From: Mesorhizobium sp. NZP2298
GTDB taxonomy: Bacteria > Pseudomonadota > Alphaproteobacteria > Rhizobiales > Rhizobiaceae
Direction: 5' to 3'
Length of the DNA: 64,000 nt
NCBI RefSeq assembly: GCF_013170825.1
Contig: NZ_CP033365.1
Location: 3,732,001-3,796,000, forward strand
In this document: one piece after another, positions 25,396 through 34,529 of the stretch
Numbering within the stretch: position 1 is the stretch's first letter
Layout: each line of letters opens with the position of its first letter
The notes under the pieces: model-generated
What the model was told of the DNA's origin: nothing
Seen by the model: the letters and a program-made list of their open reading frames with translations, nothing else
The model's database searches: none
Program-made: the position numbers and the translations under genes

Positions 25396-26025
25396 TCAGG
25401 CGACCTTCGCCGCCTGCGCCATTCCCGCGGTCAGGTCGCCATAGCCGGTCGCGCGCCGCTCATAGGCGAGGCCGAGCAGGGCGGCTGCTTTTTCCGCGAC
25501 CTTGTCGAGTTCGGGATCATCGGTCTGGGCGAGATAAATCAGCTTCTCGTAATTGCCGAAATAGTCCTTGATCAGTTCCGGGTGCTTGTCGAGGCCGAGC
25601 GGCTTCATGAAGAAAGCATCGAACTGGCGGCAGAGGAAATCCGTCATGTAGAAGGACATCATGTCGTCGTCGGCAACCTTCGCGTAGGCTTCCATGCCTT
25701 GATAGAAGGCGAAGCAATGCGGGCCGGCCATGCGCTCGACGCCATGTTTCTCGATGACGCGGTCGAGCAGGCCGCCGGTGCCGCAATCGGCATATCCCAC
25801 AAAGATGTGGTCGTAGCCCTCCGCCTTGGCCTTCCCGATCGCCTTGTCCATGGCGGGCGCGATGCGGTCGGGATAGAAGTGAAACTCGGCCGGCAGGCAG
25901 GTCAGGTCGAGGTGATCCAGCCCGAGCTGTTCCTTGACGGCCAATACCTCGCGCGCAATCATCCCGCAGGCGATGACGAGGAGCCTGTCTGTCTGATTCG
26001 GTTTCGTTTTTTGCGTCTTGACCAA
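25396..26025 (-). CDS. DUF1638 protein associated with corrinoid methyltransferases
   Basis: A 209-residue soluble protein; the only in-frame start consistent with the upstream stop is a TTG at 26025, so expression may be low. LVIACGMIAREV, FVGYADCGTGGLLD and CFAFYQGMEAY are the DUF1638 landmarks, with conserved Cys near 20 and 81 that could bind a metal or corrinoid. In other genomes this family sits beside MttB-type methyltransferases and corrinoid proteins, as here; to my knowledge its reaction is unknown. A handling or activation role in methyl transfer is inference from that company. Confidence 0.75.
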   Translation of the reverse strand: MVKTQKTKPNQTDRLLVIACGMIAREVLAVKEQLGLDHLDLTCLPAEFHFYPDRIAPAMDKAIGKAKAEGYDHIFVGYADCGTGGLLDRVIEKHGVERMAGPHCFAFYQGMEAYAKVADDDMMSFYMTDFLCRQFDAFFMKPLGLDKHPELIKDYFGNYEKLIYLAQTDDPELDKVAEKAAALLGLAYERRATGYGDLTAGMAQAAKVA

Positions 26026-26079
26026 GTCGAGCCGGCTTTCGCTGCGGGGCTAATTTATCTGTCGAGGGAGACACCGTCC

Positions 26080-26217
26080 ATGAAACTGCTGCGCATCGCG
26101 CCGATTGCCATTCTTGCCTGTGCCTTGGCCCTTACGGCCTGCGCCAACACCATTCGGGGCGTCGGCAAGGATGTCAAATCGACGGCGAGGGCTGTCAAAG
26201 ACACTGTCGCCAACTGA
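26080..26217 (+). CDS. Entericidin A/B family lipoprotein
   Basis: A 45-residue lipoprotein precursor with GAGGGAG upstream of its ATG. A hydrophobic signal (IAPIAILACALALTAC) ends in the lipobox LTAC with Cys21 as the lipidated residue, and the mature NTIRGVGKDVKSTARAVKD is typical of entericidins, small bacteriolytic or toxin-antitoxin-like lipoproteins induced in stationary phase. Anchored to the inner face of the envelope. It ends near a strong bidirectional terminator and is convergent with the corrinoid protein gene. Confidence 0.8.
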   Translation: MKLLRIAPIAILACALALTACANTIRGVGKDVKSTARAVKDTVAN

Positions 26218-26245
26218 TCGGCAGCCTCGTCCATCATCTGGGAAC

Positions 26246-26277
26246 AAAAAAGCCGCGCTGCAAGGCGCGGCTTTTTC
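26246..26277. terminator. Bidirectional rho-independent terminator
   Basis: AAAAAAGCCGCGC (26246-26258) pairs with GCGCGGCTTTTT (26265-26276) around a short loop, with A- and T-runs on both sides. It lies between the convergent entericidin and corrinoid protein genes and can serve both. Confidence 0.85.
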
Positions 26278-26300
26278 TGTCTCCATCCTGATGCCTTGGA

Positions 26301-26999
<699 letters not shown>

Positions 27000-27023
27000 T
27001 TTAATCCAGCTCCTCACGGCATC

Positions 27024-27160
27024 GCGACTGTGTCGCAAGGCACAAAATATTGGCGTTCATACCTAACCCGCAACGGGCGGGTATCCATAGCTGATTTGCG
27101 ACTTCCCGCAAAAGGAAAGCGACTGGAAAATCTACTGGTTTTCTTGTCGATTTTGCGACA
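27024..27160. promoter_or_regulatory. Cluster of GCGAC/GTCGC palindromes between corrinoid and mttB genes
   Basis: The divergent promoter region holds GCGAC-TGT-GTCGC (27024-27036), TTTGCG-N6-CGCAAA (27095-27112) and TGTCG-N6-CGACA (27145-27160). All share the core found before the GlxA-type regulator. Regulation of both genes by one activator is likely but unproven. Confidence 0.45.
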
Positions 27161-27289
27161 GGCGTTGGCGCGGACGGGCCGTTTCGAATAGGGTGCATGG
27201 CTACGATCCGGCGAAAGCCGCGCCATGCGGCCGCAACGGTTACGGACCGGCCCATAGTAAGGCCAGGCCATATTCAGGGAAGAGCGATC

Positions 27290-28864
27290 ATGAGCGAACA
27301 CGCGGCAGTCGACCAGGAAGCGTCAAACGCGCGGCGTGGGCGCGGCGCCAGCGGCGGAGCGGCGGCCAGGCGCGCGGCGCGCTCCGGTGGCGGGCCCGGC
27401 ACCCAGCTCACCTACATCAAGCGCAAGATCAACGTCTATGAGGTGCTCGACGAGGAAGGGCTGGCGCTGATCGAGAAGAACACCGACACGGTGCTCGAGG
27501 AAATCGGCATCATCTTCCGCGACGACGCCGAAGCGCTGCAGCTCTGGAAAGAGGCCGGCGCCGACGTCAAGGGCGAGCGCGTGCATTTCCCGAAGGGTCT
27601 TTGCCGTTCGCTGCTGAAGACCGCGCCGTCGGTCTATACACAGCATGCCCGCAATTCAGAACGCTCGGTGCAGATCGGCGGCAATGCCACGGTGTTCGCA
27701 CCGGTCTACGGCCCGCCCTTCGTGCGCGACCTCGATGGTGTCAGGCGCTATGCGACGATCGAGGATTTCCGGAATTTCGTGAAACTCGCCTATATGGCGC
27801 CGTCAATCCACCATTCCGGCGGTACTGTGTGCGAACCGGTCGACGTGCCGGTCAACAAGCGCCACCTCGACATGGTCTATGCGCACATCAAATATTCGGA
27901 CAAGCCGTTCATGGGTTCGGTGACCGCGCCGGAGCGCGCCGAGGACACGGTGGCGATGGCCAAGCTCGTCTTCGGTGACGACTTCGTCGAGAACAATACG
28001 GTGCTGACCAGCCTGATTAACGCCAACTCGCCGATGGTGTTCGACGAGACGATGCTCGGCGCGCTGAAGGTCTATTCGCGGCACAACCAGGCCTGCATCG
28101 TCACACCGTTCATCCTTGCCGGCGCGATGAGCCCGGTGACGGTCGCCGGCACGCTGACGCAGGTCCTGGCCGAAGTGCTGGCCGGCGCATCGTTCACGCA
28201 GCTGATCCGGCCGGGCGCGCCGGTGCTGTTCGGCACCTTCGCCTCGTCGATCTCGATGCAGTCGGGCGCGCCAACCTTCGGCACGCCCGAACCGTCGCTG
28301 GTCTCCTACGGCGCGGCGCAACTCGCCCGCCGTCTCGGCCTGCCGTTCCGCACCGGCGGTTCGCTCTGCGCGTCCAAGGTTCCGGATGCGCAGGCCGCCT
28401 ACGAAAGCGCCAACACGCTGAACTCCACCATCCTTGCCGGCACCAACTTTGTGCTTCATTCGGCGGGCTGGCTCGAGGGCGGGCTGGCATCCTGCTATGA
28501 AAAATTCATGATGGACGTCGACCAGCTCGGCATGCAGCAGAAATTCTCCGAGGGCGTCGATCTGTCGGAGAACGGCCAGGCGATGGACGCCATCCGCCAG
28601 GTCGGGCCGGGCAGCCATTATCTCGGCTGCGACCACACCCAGGCCAATTTCCAGACCGCCTTCTACCGCTCCAACATCGCCGACAACAATTCCTATGAAC
28701 AGTGGCTGGCCGAAGGCGAAAAGACCGCGCCGCAGCGCGCCAACGAACTCGCCCGCCGCTGGCTGGAGAGCTACGAGGCGCCGCATCTCGATCCGAGCAT
28801 CGACGAAGCCCTGAAGGACTTCATCGCCAGGAAGAAGGGGTCGATGCCCGACGCCTTCACCTGA
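27290..28864 (+). CDS. MttB superfamily methyltransferase, non-pyrrolysine (first copy)
   Basis: A 524-residue protein; ATG 27290 has AGGGA 9 bases upstream. It follows the TIM-barrel pattern of the trimethylamine methyltransferase superfamily (ERSVQIGGNATVFAPVYGPP, AGAMSPVTVAG, SGAPTFGTPEP, HSAGWLEGGL). No in-frame TAG exists, so there is no pyrrolysine; such members include the glycine betaine methyltransferase MtgB. The reaction is methyl transfer from a quaternary amine to a corrinoid protein, here most likely that of 26301-26999. The first 45 residues are Arg/Gly/Ala-rich and disordered. An in-frame coding-like stretch continues past the TGA to 28957, possibly a lost C-terminus. Substrate unknown. 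Confidence 0.88.
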   Translation: MSEHAAVDQEASNARRGRGASGGAAARRAARSGGGPGTQLTYIKRKINVYEVLDEEGLALIEKNTDTVLEEIGIIFRDDAEALQLWKEAGADVKGERVHFPKGLCRSLLKTAPSVYTQHARNSERSVQIGGNATVFAPVYGPPFVRDLDGVRRYATIEDFRNFVKLAYMAPSIHHSGGTVCEPVDVPVNKRHLDMVYAHIKYSDKPFMGSVTAPERAEDTVAMAKLVFGDDFVENNTVLTSLINANSPMVFDETMLGALKVYSRHNQACIVTPFILAGAMSPVTVAGTLTQVLAEVLAGASFTQLIRPGAPVLFGTFASSISMQSGAPTFGTPEPSLVSYGAAQLARRLGLPFRTGGSLCASKVPDAQAAYESANTLNSTILAGTNFVLHSAGWLEGGLASCYEKFMMDVDQLGMQQKFSEGVDLSENGQAMDAIRQVGPGSHYLGCDHTQANFQTAFYRSNIADNNSYEQWLAEGEKTAPQRANELARRWLESYEAPHLDPSIDEALKDFIARKKGSMPDAFT

Positions 28865-28957
28865 AAGGAGCCCGAGTCAGGCGGGGCTAAAGTCGCCAAC
28901 ATCATCCACAAGGAAGTCTGGCGGAGCGCCTTCTCCGATCCGGACAAGAAGGGATGA
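28865..28957 (+). other. In-frame coding-like extension after the first mttB stop
   Basis: After the TGA at 28862-28864 the same frame stays open for 30 codons, including KVANIIHKEVWRSAF, with mostly G or C in third positions, then ends in a TGA that overlaps the next ATG as ATGA. AAGGAG lies right after the first stop but no start codon follows it at a useful distance. This could be a C-terminus cut off by a nonsense change, a readthrough extension, or the remnant of a tiny gene. Confidence 0.45.
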
Positions 28958-29649
28958 TTCTTGCGCGCGGCATGATCGACGGGATCACGGCCGCGCTTGG
29001 CGCCAACGGCCTGATCCTGCGCGGCGGTTTCGTTTTCCCCGATAATGAGGGTTCCCCTCATGGCCCGTCGGGCGCGCCGGCAAGGTCCTTGCTGCTGGTG
29101 GGGCATGCGGGTGCGGCGCCCTGGCCGCATTTCCTGGGTTGGGGAGAGCAACAACCCCAGGCAATCGCCAATCCGCTCGACACATGGTCACGCGAAATAA
29201 TTGGCGCGATCGCGGAAAAATTTGGCGCCCGTGCCGTTTCGCCCTCGGACAAGCCCTATCTGCCGTTCCAGCAATGGGCGATGCGTGCAGAGGGGCTAAA
29301 ACCGTCGCCGCTCGGTATTCTCATGCATCCGCAATACGGGCTCTGGCATGCCTATCGCGGCGCGTTGCTGTTCGAGGACGAGATCGCGCTTCCAGAGCAG
29401 GCCGCGGCAATCCACCTTTGCGACACCTGTATCGAGAAACCTTGCCTGAAATCCTGTCCGGTCGATGCCTATTCCAGGGAAGGCTTCGCCTACCAGGCCT
29501 GCCTGGCGCATGTGCGTGGCGGGAATGGCGAACCGTGCCGGAGCGGCGGCTGCCTCGACCGCAATGCCTGTCCCTATGGCACCGCCTATCGTTATCCGCC
29601 GGAAGTTCAGGCCTTCCATATGGCGAGCTTCGCACGGGCCAGGAGCTGA
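28954..29649 (+). CDS. 4Fe-4S protein with ferredoxin-like and QueG-like features
   Basis: A 231-residue protein. The C-terminal third has C156-x2-C159-x4-C164-x3-C168-P, a classical [4Fe-4S] pattern, and four more cysteines (C183, C195, C200, C206) that may bind a second cluster. The N-terminal part (SLLLVGHAGAAPWPHF, ANPLDTWSREII) resembles the front of QueG and related corrinoid-linked Fe-S proteins. It starts at an ATG overlapping the end of the coding-like tail behind mttB, so it is probably in the mttB operon. A role as electron donor for corrinoid reduction is inferred from place and cofactor. Confidence 0.7.
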   Translation: MILARGMIDGITAALGANGLILRGGFVFPDNEGSPHGPSGAPARSLLLVGHAGAAPWPHFLGWGEQQPQAIANPLDTWSREIIGAIAEKFGARAVSPSDKPYLPFQQWAMRAEGLKPSPLGILMHPQYGLWHAYRGALLFEDEIALPEQAAAIHLCDTCIEKPCLKSCPVDAYSREGFAYQACLAHVRGGNGEPCRSGGCLDRNACPYGTAYRYPPEVQAFHMASFARARS

Positions 29650-29710
29650 TCGTCGCCATTGCGTGGCGCTTGGACTTGCTGATGTGAACCTTGACGGCAG
29701 GCGAAAGCAA

Positions 29711-29749
29711 GCCTATTCATCAAGTCATCAGATGACTTGATGAATAGGC
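29711..29749. promoter_or_regulatory. 39-bp near-perfect palindrome over the GntR start (likely autoregulatory operator)
   Basis: A 19-bp arm (29711-29729) is repeated in reverse complement (29731-29749) around one base. The inner part reads GTCATCAGATGAC, like the short palindromes bound by FadR-type GntR proteins. The candidate start codons (29737, 29740, 29752) lie in or right after it. Confidence 0.65.
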
Positions 29750-30429
29750 CGATGCAACCTGCCATCCGAACGAATCTTACCGACAGCGCAACCGGGAGCC
29801 TGCGCGCCGAAATCGTCGGTGGCCGCTGGGGCGTGGGCGAACGCATTCCCAATGAAGCGGCGCTCAGCGACCTGCTGTCGGTCAGCCGCGGCACAGTGCG
29901 TGAGGCGGTGAGGGTGCTGGTCTCGCAAGGATTGCTGGACACGCGCCAGGGCTCGGGCACCTATGTGCGCTCCACCGTCGATTCATCGGCCGCGCTCGAC
30001 CGCGTCAAGCGCACCGGCTTGCGCGACCAGTGGGAGGCGCGGGCAGCGCTGGACCTGGAGGCCGCACGGCTTGCCGCCTTGCGCCGCACGCCCGCCGATC
30101 TCGAGCGGATGCGCCAACTGCTTGCCGAACGCGGCACCATTGCCGACGGTGGAAGCGAAGCTTTCATCCGGCGCGATCTCGCCTTCCACAAGTCGGTCGT
30201 CGCGGCTTCCGGCAACAAGGCGATGATGGAGCTCTACGACTTCTTCACCGCGGCCATCACCGAAACCATCCACGCCACCATCGACGGCGAACTGCCCGAG
30301 CCGGACCAGCAGGCGCATGCGGCAATCGTCGACGCCATAGCCGCGGGTGACCCCGACCGAGCGGTTTCCGCCGTCCGCGCTTTCATGGCGCCGGTGCTTG
30401 CCCAACTTGAAAGACTGCTTTCCCAATGA
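29740..30429 (+). CDS. GntR family regulator, FadR/FCD type
   Basis: About 229 residues; TTG 29737, ATG 29740 and ATG 29752 are all possible starts and none has a ribosome binding site, so a leaderless or coupled start is possible. The winged helix (RAEIVGGRWGVGERIPNEAALSDLL split at residues 20-45, and SRGTVREAVRVLVSQG) is followed by an all-helical FCD ligand domain from about 90 (RRDLAFHKSVVAASGN with metal-binding His). It overlaps the MFS gene by ATGA. With the palindrome over its own start it very likely represses itself and the transporter, released by an organic acid or related ligand. Confidence 0.85.
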   Translation: MNRPMQPAIRTNLTDSATGSLRAEIVGGRWGVGERIPNEAALSDLLSVSRGTVREAVRVLVSQGLLDTRQGSGTYVRSTVDSSAALDRVKRTGLRDQWEARAALDLEAARLAALRRTPADLERMRQLLAERGTIADGGSEAFIRRDLAFHKSVVAASGNKAMMELYDFFTAAITETIHATIDGELPEPDQQAHAAIVDAIAAGDPDRAVSAVRAFMAPVLAQLERLLSQ

Positions 30430-31733
30430 ACCAGACGTTTCGTCAGCCCGCTCCGACGGCGCAATCCAAGGCCGTCGAGGGGGTGGATCTCATCGATGCC
30501 GAAGCCGATAGCTTGCCGAAGCCGCAGCCACCCGAACTGCGCAGCCGTGCCGCGCGCATCGTGCTTGGCGCCAGCCTTGTGCTGATCGCCTTCAACCTGC
30601 GGCCACTATTTTCCAGCCTGTCGGTGCTGCTGCCCGAGGTGATGCAGGCGACCGGTCTTTCGACGACTGGCGCCAGCCTGCTGACCACGCTTCCGGTCTT
30701 GTGTCTCGGCCTTTTCGCCCCCTTTGCGCCCAGGCTTGCCCAGCGCTACGGGGCTGAACGCACCTTGCTTGGCGCGCTTGCGCTGCTGGCGCTGGGAACC
30801 GGGCTGCGTTGGTTCGGCTCGGTGCCGCTGCTGTTTGTCGCCACCTTCCTTGCCGGCGGCGCCATCGCCATCGGCAACGTGCTGCTGCCGGGTCTGGTCA
30901 AACGCGATTTTTCCGGCAGCGCCGCCGTCATGACCGGGCTCTACACGATGGCCCTGTGCGCCGGTTCAGCCGCTGCCGCCGGCCTCACCCTGCCGATCGA
31001 ACATTTTGTCACGGGCTCATGGTCGGGCGCGCTCGCCTCATGGGCGGTGCCGACATTGGTCGTGCTGCTGATCTGGATCCCGCAAGCGCTGGGCAGCCGG
31101 CGACAGGTCAGCCATCGCGGCTTTCGCGTCGTCGGCCTGTGGCGCGATCGCCTGGCCTGGCAGGTGACGCTGTTCATGGGGCTGCAGTCGGCGCTTGCTT
31201 ATTGCATCTTCGGCTGGCTGGCGCCGATCCTGCGCGAGCGCGGCTTCGACGCGGCCTCTGCCGGCGCCATCGCGTCGGTGTCTGTCATGGCGCAGGTCAT
31301 CACTTGCCTTGCCGTGCCTTCCGTCGCGGTACGGCTCAAGGACCAGCGCGGCATCAACGTGGCGCTTGTCGGCATAGCGGTGGTCGCGCTGCTCGGCATT
31401 CTCTTCGCGCCGACCTCGACCGTGCTTTTCTGGGCGGTCCTGCAAGGCATTGGGCAAGGTGGCCTGATCGCTGCCGCCATGACCCTGATCGTTCTACGTT
31501 CGCCGGATTCGCATGTCGCCGCGCATCTTTCGGGCATGGCGCAAGGCGTGGGCTATGTGCTTGCGGCAACCGGCCCGCTGTTGGTCGGCCTGATCCGCGG
31601 CTGGACCGGCAGTTTCGCGGAATCTGCCTTCCTCTTCGTCGCGCTTGGACTGGGTGCCGCCATCATGGGGTTCGGCGCCGGACGTGCGCTGCATGTCGGC
31701 GCCAGGACCATGCGCATCGAGGGGGAAGGCTGA
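30426..31733 (+). CDS. MFS transporter, CynX/NimT type
   Basis: A 435-residue membrane protein with 12 likely helices after a 35-residue polar N-terminus. Signatures include LIAFNLRPLFSSLSVLLPEV in helix 1, PVLCLGLFAPFAPRLAQRYG in helix 2-loop, and MAQVITCLAVPSVAVRL in the second half, as in the cyanate/2-nitroimidazole transporter group. It is coupled to the GntR gene by ATGA and should share its control. Substrate unknown. Confidence 0.82.
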   Translation: MNQTFRQPAPTAQSKAVEGVDLIDAEADSLPKPQPPELRSRAARIVLGASLVLIAFNLRPLFSSLSVLLPEVMQATGLSTTGASLLTTLPVLCLGLFAPFAPRLAQRYGAERTLLGALALLALGTGLRWFGSVPLLFVATFLAGGAIAIGNVLLPGLVKRDFSGSAAVMTGLYTMALCAGSAAAAGLTLPIEHFVTGSWSGALASWAVPTLVVLLIWIPQALGSRRQVSHRGFRVVGLWRDRLAWQVTLFMGLQSALAYCIFGWLAPILRERGFDAASAGAIASVSVMAQVITCLAVPSVAVRLKDQRGINVALVGIAVVALLGILFAPTSTVLFWAVLQGIGQGGLIAAAMTLIVLRSPDSHVAAHLSGMAQGVGYVLAATGPLLVGLIRGWTGSFAESAFLFVALGLGAAIMGFGAGRALHVGARTMRIEGEG

Positions 31734-31877
31734 TCCAGGCCTTCCAAGTCGCTGCCTCGGACACTCGCCAACGCGTCACGCGATCCTGCACGAAATGTTG
31801 ACCAAGGGGCTCAGGGAACGCCTTGCCGTGGCGGTTTGCGCGGATATGTATCGCTGATCTGATCAACGGAGCAGGCA

Positions 31878-32615
31878 ATGACGAAGCAGGACCTTCAGAT
31901 CAAGACCCGTGACGGTGTGGCGAAGGCGGGCCTGTTCCGCTCGGCCAAGAACTCTCCAGCCAAGGCCGGCGTCATTGTCTACCAGGATGCGTTCGGTCCA
32001 CGCCCGGCGCTCGACGGCATGGCCGAGCGACTGGCGGGTGAAGGTTATGCGGTGCTGGTGCCCGATCTCTTCCACCGCAACGCGCCTTACGGGCCGTTCG
32101 ATGCCAAGACCGCCTTCGTCGAGGAAAAGACCAAGGCAGCGCTGATGGCGCTGGTCACCGGCACGACACAGGAGATGACGATCAGCGACAGCGCGGCCTT
32201 TCTTGATGCGCTCGTTGGCGAAGGCGTCACCGGGCCTGTCGGCACAGTCGGCTATTGCATGGGTGGCGCGCGGGCGCTGAACGCCGCCGCGTCCTATCCC
32301 GAAAGGATCAAGGCCGCCGCCAGTTTTCATGGCGGCAATCTCGCCAGCGACGCCGCCGACAGCCCGCACCGAAAGGCCGCGTCGATCAAGGCACGCGTCT
32401 ATGTCGGCATGGCCGGCGTCGACAGGAGTTTCCCACCGGAACAGTCGACGCGGCTGGAGGAGGCACTGCGGAACGCGGAAGTCGACCACACGATCGAGAA
32501 CTATATCGGCATGGCGCATGGCTGGTGCGTGCCGGATCACAGCGTCTACAACGAAGCCGGCGCCGAGCGGCATTGGCAAAGGCTGATCACGCTGTTTGCC
32601 GAAACATTGATCTGA
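31878..32615 (+). CDS. Dienelactone hydrolase family protein
   Basis: A 245-residue alpha/beta hydrolase with GGAG 7 bases before ATG. The nucleophile elbow is VGYCMGGARAL with Cys near 124, as in dienelactone hydrolase, where Cys replaces Ser; GVDRSF and AHGWCVPD supply the Asp and His. The family opens lactones in chlorocatechol catabolism but many members act on other esters. It stands alone, convergent with the chromate transporter genes. Confidence 0.85.
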   Translation: MTKQDLQIKTRDGVAKAGLFRSAKNSPAKAGVIVYQDAFGPRPALDGMAERLAGEGYAVLVPDLFHRNAPYGPFDAKTAFVEEKTKAALMALVTGTTQEMTISDSAAFLDALVGEGVTGPVGTVGYCMGGARALNAAASYPERIKAAASFHGGNLASDAADSPHRKAASIKARVYVGMAGVDRSFPPEQSTRLEEALRNAEVDHTIENYIGMAHGWCVPDHSVYNEAGAERHWQRLITLFAETLI

Positions 32616-32632
32616 GCCGTCGAGCGGATCGC

Positions 32633-33184
32633 CTAAACCAGGCCGATCGCATGAAGTCCGATGAAAATAGCCACGCCTGCGCCGATCAAAAGCAGCGGAT
32701 TGACCTTGGTCAGAAGAAGCGTGGCTGTTGACGCCAATGCGATGGCGCGCGCGACCCAGCCGCCATCTATCGCCTGCAGCAACACGTAGGTCGCCGCGAG
32801 GATCATCCCCGCGGCGACTGGCCGGAGCCCTGTCTCCAGCGCACGCTTCCAGCGCGCGCCGCCGTTGCGGGACCACAGATGAGCGACCGCGTAGATAAGA
32901 AAGGTGGTTGGGCCGAAAATTGCCAGCGTTGAAACGACGGCGCCCCAAAAACCCGCGACTTGCCAGCCGATCAGCGTAACCAGCAGCGATCCCGGACCCG
33001 GGGCCATGCGCGAAATGGCGAAGGCGTCGACGAATTGCGCCTGGCTAAGCCACTGATGGACGTCGACGACCTGCCGGTTGATATCGGCGATGGCGCTCTG
33101 CCCGCCGCCGATGGTGACGAGGGAGAGCGGAGCAAATACCGCCAGCAAGCTCAGCAACAACGATGTGTGTGGGGTCTCGCTCAT
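32633..33184 (-). CDS. Chromate transporter (CHR) subunit B
   Basis: A 183-residue membrane protein with five or six helices, half the size of a full ChrA. The CHR motif LSLVTIGGGQSAIADINRQ is near the N-terminus and RMAPGPGSLLV near 60 corresponds to the conserved PGP region. It pairs with the upstream half-size gene, sharing one base (TGATG), as in two-protein short-chain CHR systems that export chromate. The start at 33184 is set by that overlap. Confidence 0.82.
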   Translation of the reverse strand: MSETPHTSLLLSLLAVFAPLSLVTIGGGQSAIADINRQVVDVHQWLSQAQFVDAFAISRMAPGPGSLLVTLIGWQVAGFWGAVVSTLAIFGPTTFLIYAVAHLWSRNGGARWKRALETGLRPVAAGMILAATYVLLQAIDGGWVARAIALASTATLLLTKVNPLLLIGAGVAIFIGLHAIGLV

Positions 33185-33738
33185 CAACCTGCCTTGGCGT
33201 AGGTGTAGGCGACGCTTACTGTCCCAGCCGCGAGAACGACCCAGAAAAGCGGCCAGTGCAGAAGTGCGACGGCAATGAATGTGCCGGCCATGATCGTCAT
33301 GGGAACAACGTTTCGAGGCACCGCTCGCGCGGCCGTGATGCCCATTGAGAGCGATAGGCCAACGGCCGCCGCCGCGGCTCCGGTTAGCGCAACATGTGTC
33401 AGCGCATAGCGCGACAGTGAAGAGAATACCGTTCCCAACAGGACTATGACGATCGCAGGCGGGACGATAATGCCGACAAAGCCAATAACGGCGCCACGCC
33501 AGCCAAGCAGCCGGTAGCCGATCCAGACAGCCATGTTCTTGACGTTCACACCCGGGAGCGCCTGGGAAATCGACAGGCCGTTGAGAAATTCCTCCTGCGT
33601 CATCCACTTGCGGCTCTGAACAAATTCCCGGAGCAGCCAGCCGCTCAATCCACCGCCGAAACTGGTCAGGGCGATGCGTGTGAAAATCCAGAACAGCTGC
33701 GAGCAGCTGGGGGCCGATGGTGTTTCCGGTTCGGACAT
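33184..33738 (-). CDS. Chromate transporter (CHR) subunit A
   Basis: A 184-residue half-size CHR protein. TRIALTSFGGGLSGWLLREF and QALPGVNVKNMAVWIGYR give the CHR pattern, with the N-terminal signature in the first helix. It overlaps the second half by one base, and both are needed in characterised paired systems. It is divergent from the sigma factor gene (225 bp). Whether the true substrate is chromate or sulfate cannot be read from the sequence. Confidence 0.82.
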   Translation of the reverse strand: MSEPETPSAPSCSQLFWIFTRIALTSFGGGLSGWLLREFVQSRKWMTQEEFLNGLSISQALPGVNVKNMAVWIGYRLLGWRGAVIGFVGIIVPPAIVIVLLGTVFSSLSRYALTHVALTGAAAAAVGLSLSMGITAARAVPRNVVPMTIMAGTFIAVALLHWPLFWVVLAAGTVSVAYTYAKAG

Positions 33739-33963
33739 GTCGACGTTCTGACCGCGACCATCTCTTTGTTGGACTGTGGCAAGAGAACCAGAGACCCGAG
33801 TCGATATGGAATTGCCAGCACCATGCTTGATGCCAGCGGGTCACTCTTTCTTGCGCCGGATGTGAAGCCGTCCCGGCAGGCGATTTGAGCGTCAAAGCGC
33901 TGGGCTGAAAAAAATCTTTGCATCACCCCAAGGATTGGCCATTAGCCTTCGTCCAACAGGCAA

Positions 33964-34527
33964 ATGATGGCGATGATGCTGGATGAGAGCGAAGCCTCCG
34001 ACGCCGAACTGATCGGTCGGGCGAAGGGCGGAGACAGGGGGGCCTTCGGCAAATTGCTGGAGCGCCACTACGACTTCGTCTATCGCGCCGCCTATCGCTG
34101 GTGCGGCAAGAAGGCGGATGCCGAAGACATCGCCCAGGAAGTCTGCGTCCGGCTCGGCCGGGCGATCCGCGACTATCGCGGCGGCGGCGCCTTCACGACA
34201 TGGCTTTACTCCGTGACCTTGAACGCCGCGCGCGACATGATGCGCAAATCCGCCCGCGACATGGCCAAGACCGAGGCCTACGGCGTTCATGCGCTGATTT
34301 CGGGCGAGGCTCTGGCCGAACCGGAAGACCCGGCCGAGGCGCTGTGGGCGGCGGTGCGGCAACTGCCGGACAAGCAGCGCGACGCCGTGCTGCTTGTCTA
34401 TGGAGAGGGCCTGAGCCACGCGGCCGCCGCAGAGGCGATGGCGATCTCGGAGGCGACGGTTTCCTGGCACATCCATGAAGCGAAGAAACGGCTGAAGACG
34501 CTGATGCGCTCGGCCGGGGAAGTGTGA
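33964..34527 (+). CDS. ECF-type RNA polymerase sigma factor
   Basis: A 187-residue protein; ATG at 33964 or in-frame ATGs at 33967 and 33973-33976 are all close. Region 2 (HYDFVYRAAYRWCGKKADAEDIAQE) recognises the -10 element and region 4 (LPDKQRDAVLLVYGEGLSHAAAA) the -35. Its stop overlaps the following gene, whose product has an anti-sigma-like N-terminus and a single membrane helix, so the pair is a sigma/regulator unit. The upstream 225 bp presumably hold an autoregulated promoter, which I cannot pinpoint. Confidence 0.88.
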   Translation: MMAMMLDESEASDAELIGRAKGGDRGAFGKLLERHYDFVYRAAYRWCGKKADAEDIAQEVCVRLGRAIRDYRGGGAFTTWLYSVTLNAARDMMRKSARDMAKTEAYGVHALISGEALAEPEDPAEALWAAVRQLPDKQRDAVLLVYGEGLSHAAAAEAMAISEATVSWHIHEAKKRLKTLMRSAGEV

Positions 34528-34529
34528 CC

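Noticed and set aside
27290..28864. Pyrrolysine-type MttB
   Set aside because: No in-frame TAG in either MttB homolog; pyl genes are not in the window. These are non-pyrrolysine members.
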